A stretch of DNA of 5,362 nucleotides from the NCBI GenBank assembly GCA_905210885.1, contig CAJLYO010000130.1, positions 1-5,362 on the forward strand. Reading direction: 5' to 3'. A program made the position numbers and the translations under genes. This DNA is from an uncultured Eubacteriales bacterium (GTDB lineage: Bacteria > Bacillota > Clostridia > Monoglobales > Firm-18). Positions 4,366 through 5,362 of the stretch are shown here, piece by piece. The notes under the pieces were generated by a model. The model had not been told where the DNA came from. It worked only from the letters and a program-made list of their open reading frames with translations, and did no database searches. The number at the start of each line of letters is the position of its first letter. Position 1 is the first letter of the stretch.

Positions 4366-5362
4366 GTGAATAAATTAAAACGTGTATGTGCTGCAATGAC
4401 TGCGGTGTGCGTTTTGGGCAGCTTTGCGTATGCTTCTCAGGAGGTAAAACTGGCCGCGGAAAAGCCTTCGATTTTTAATTTTTTCGGTCTTTTCAAAAAA
4501 GATGCAACGCCTACTGCGGCAACGGACGAGGTAAAAAATGTTACGGCAAACAAAGGAAACCTGACCGTATATAAGGACACCGTTGCCCACGGAACGCTGA
4601 GCAGTTCTGTAAAGGGTGCCTATGACGTGACATACGTTATAGCACAGCCGCCAAAAAAAGGCGAAATAACAATCACGGACAGCAAAACGGGAAGTTTTAC
4701 CTATGTGCCCAATGACGGAGCAACAGGGACGGACAGCTTTATATTTTCGGCAATGATTGAAACAAAAGACGGCGAGGAAAGCGATACCGCCGAAGTGCAG
4801 ATTGCCATTACTGAAAAAGAAGAGCAGCCCGGTGACAGTGAAAAGCCGGAAACGCCGCCGAGTTCAAAGTTTGTCTATCAGGATATGCTGGGGCACTGGG
4901 GTGAGTATTCCGCGTTAAAGCTTGCGGATAAAAATATAATGAAGGGTATCGAGGTTCGCGGAAAGTATTATTATTACCCCGACACACTTCTTACAAGGGC
5001 TGATTTTACGGTGCTTTTAATGTCTGCTTTGGATATCGACGTTGAAAAAGCGCGCGAAATCGGAAACCCCTTTGCAGACGCCGCCGAAATTCCGGCATGG
5101 GCAAATTTATATGCGAAGGCTGCGTATGACGCAGGGATAATAAGCGGTTCCCCGGAAAACGGAAAACTGTATTTTCACCCTTATGATGTCCTTACCAGAA
5201 TAGAAATTATTCAGATACTTGATAAAACCATAAAGCCCGACACCGTTAACATGACACGTTCGGAATATGCCGACATGTACCTTGTTCCCGAATGGGGCAG
5301 ACAGGCGGTTCAGAATATGACGGACTACGGAATTTTAAAGGGCTATGACGATAACACCGTAC
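4366..5362 (+). CDS. Secreted S-layer homology (SLH) domain protein with a cadherin/tandem-95-like domain, 3' end cut off
   Basis: The reading frame opens with GTG and stays open to the window edge, giving 332 residues. Residues 1-23 form a signal peptide: basic start (K3, K5, R6), hydrophobic core and an AYA cleavage site at 21-23. A hydrophobic patch FNFFGLFKK (37-45) and a Thr/Ala-rich linker follow. Residues about 64-149 match the cadherin-like/tandem-95 beta-sandwich pattern, with QPPKKGEI (94-101), TGSFTYVPN (108-116) and GTDSF (121-125), then a paired-strand ending. An acidic Pro/Glu linker (150-167) leads to SLH repeat 1 (171-225, with LTRAD at 209-213), repeat 2 (236-289, with LTRIE at 276-280) and the start of repeat 3 (301 onward, ILKGYDDNT). 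Three SLH repeats typically bind pyruvylated secondary cell-wall polysaccharide, so the protein should be anchored on the cell surface. No catalytic domain is visible in the part present; one could lie beyond the edge. It is transcribed divergently from the operon. Confidence 0.9.
   Translation, partial: MNKLKRVCAAMTAVCVLGSFAYASQEVKLAAEKPSIFNFFGLFKKDATPTAATDEVKNVTANKGNLTVYKDTVAHGTLSSSVKGAYDVTYVIAQPPKKGEITITDSKTGSFTYVPNDGATGTDSFIFSAMIETKDGEESDTAEVQIAITEKEEQPGDSEKPETPPSSKFVYQDMLGHWGEYSALKLADKNIMKGIEVRGKYYYYPDTLLTRADFTVLLMSALDIDVEKAREIGNPFADAAEIPAWANLYAKAAYDAGIISGSPENGKLYFHPYDVLTRIEIIQILDKTIKPDTVNMTRSEYADMYLVPEWGRQAVQNMTDYGILKGYDDNTV

Noticed and set aside
4375..4590. A 71-residue minus-strand open frame opposite the SLH protein's N-terminus.
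   Set aside because: It is antisense to a well-supported signal peptide and linker, has no ribosome site that I can see, and has a low-complexity Arg/Cys composition.

Overview
The window looks like chromosomal DNA of an anaerobic, probably spore-forming member of the Clostridia (Bacillota). The grounds are a protein with a Spo0A-type DNA-binding domain, an S-layer-homology (SLH) surface protein, strong GGAGG-type ribosome binding sites and near-consensus sigma-A promoters. I cannot name the genus. I see no mobile element, CRISPR array, tRNA or rRNA.

Layout. (1) At 32-772 on the minus strand is a Spo0A-like regulator with its own promoter (803-831) and a possible weak terminator at the left edge. 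Its C-terminal DNA-binding domain is well preserved. Its receiver domain has lost the residues needed for phosphorylation: the acidic pocket is Ala-Ala, the phospho-acceptor Asp is Asn56, and the conserved Lys is Glu108. (2) At 864-4182, also minus, is a tight three-gene operon read in this order: a small single-pass membrane protein of unknown function, a ribokinase-type sugar kinase (rbsK), and an ABC half-transporter of the exporter type. The gaps are 1 and 15 bases. A strong promoter precedes it (4215-4243), and a short hairpin with a T-run overlaps the last stop codon (853-871). (3) From 4366 to the right edge, on the plus strand, is the start of a secreted SLH protein. It has a signal peptide, one cadherin/tandem-95-like beta domain, two full SLH repeats and the start of a third. 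It is divergent from the operon across a 183-base intergenic region that carries both promoters and a 14-base dyad.

How the genes relate. The operon genes are clearly co-transcribed, but the combination does not form an obvious pathway: the transporter has exporter architecture and is not a ribose importer. The SLH protein is probably attached to the secondary cell-wall polymer. The most unusual item is the phosphorylation-dead Spo0A paralogue. It could act as a phosphorelay-independent regulator, or compete with the true Spo0A for its DNA sites. That is inference from residue loss and has not been tested.
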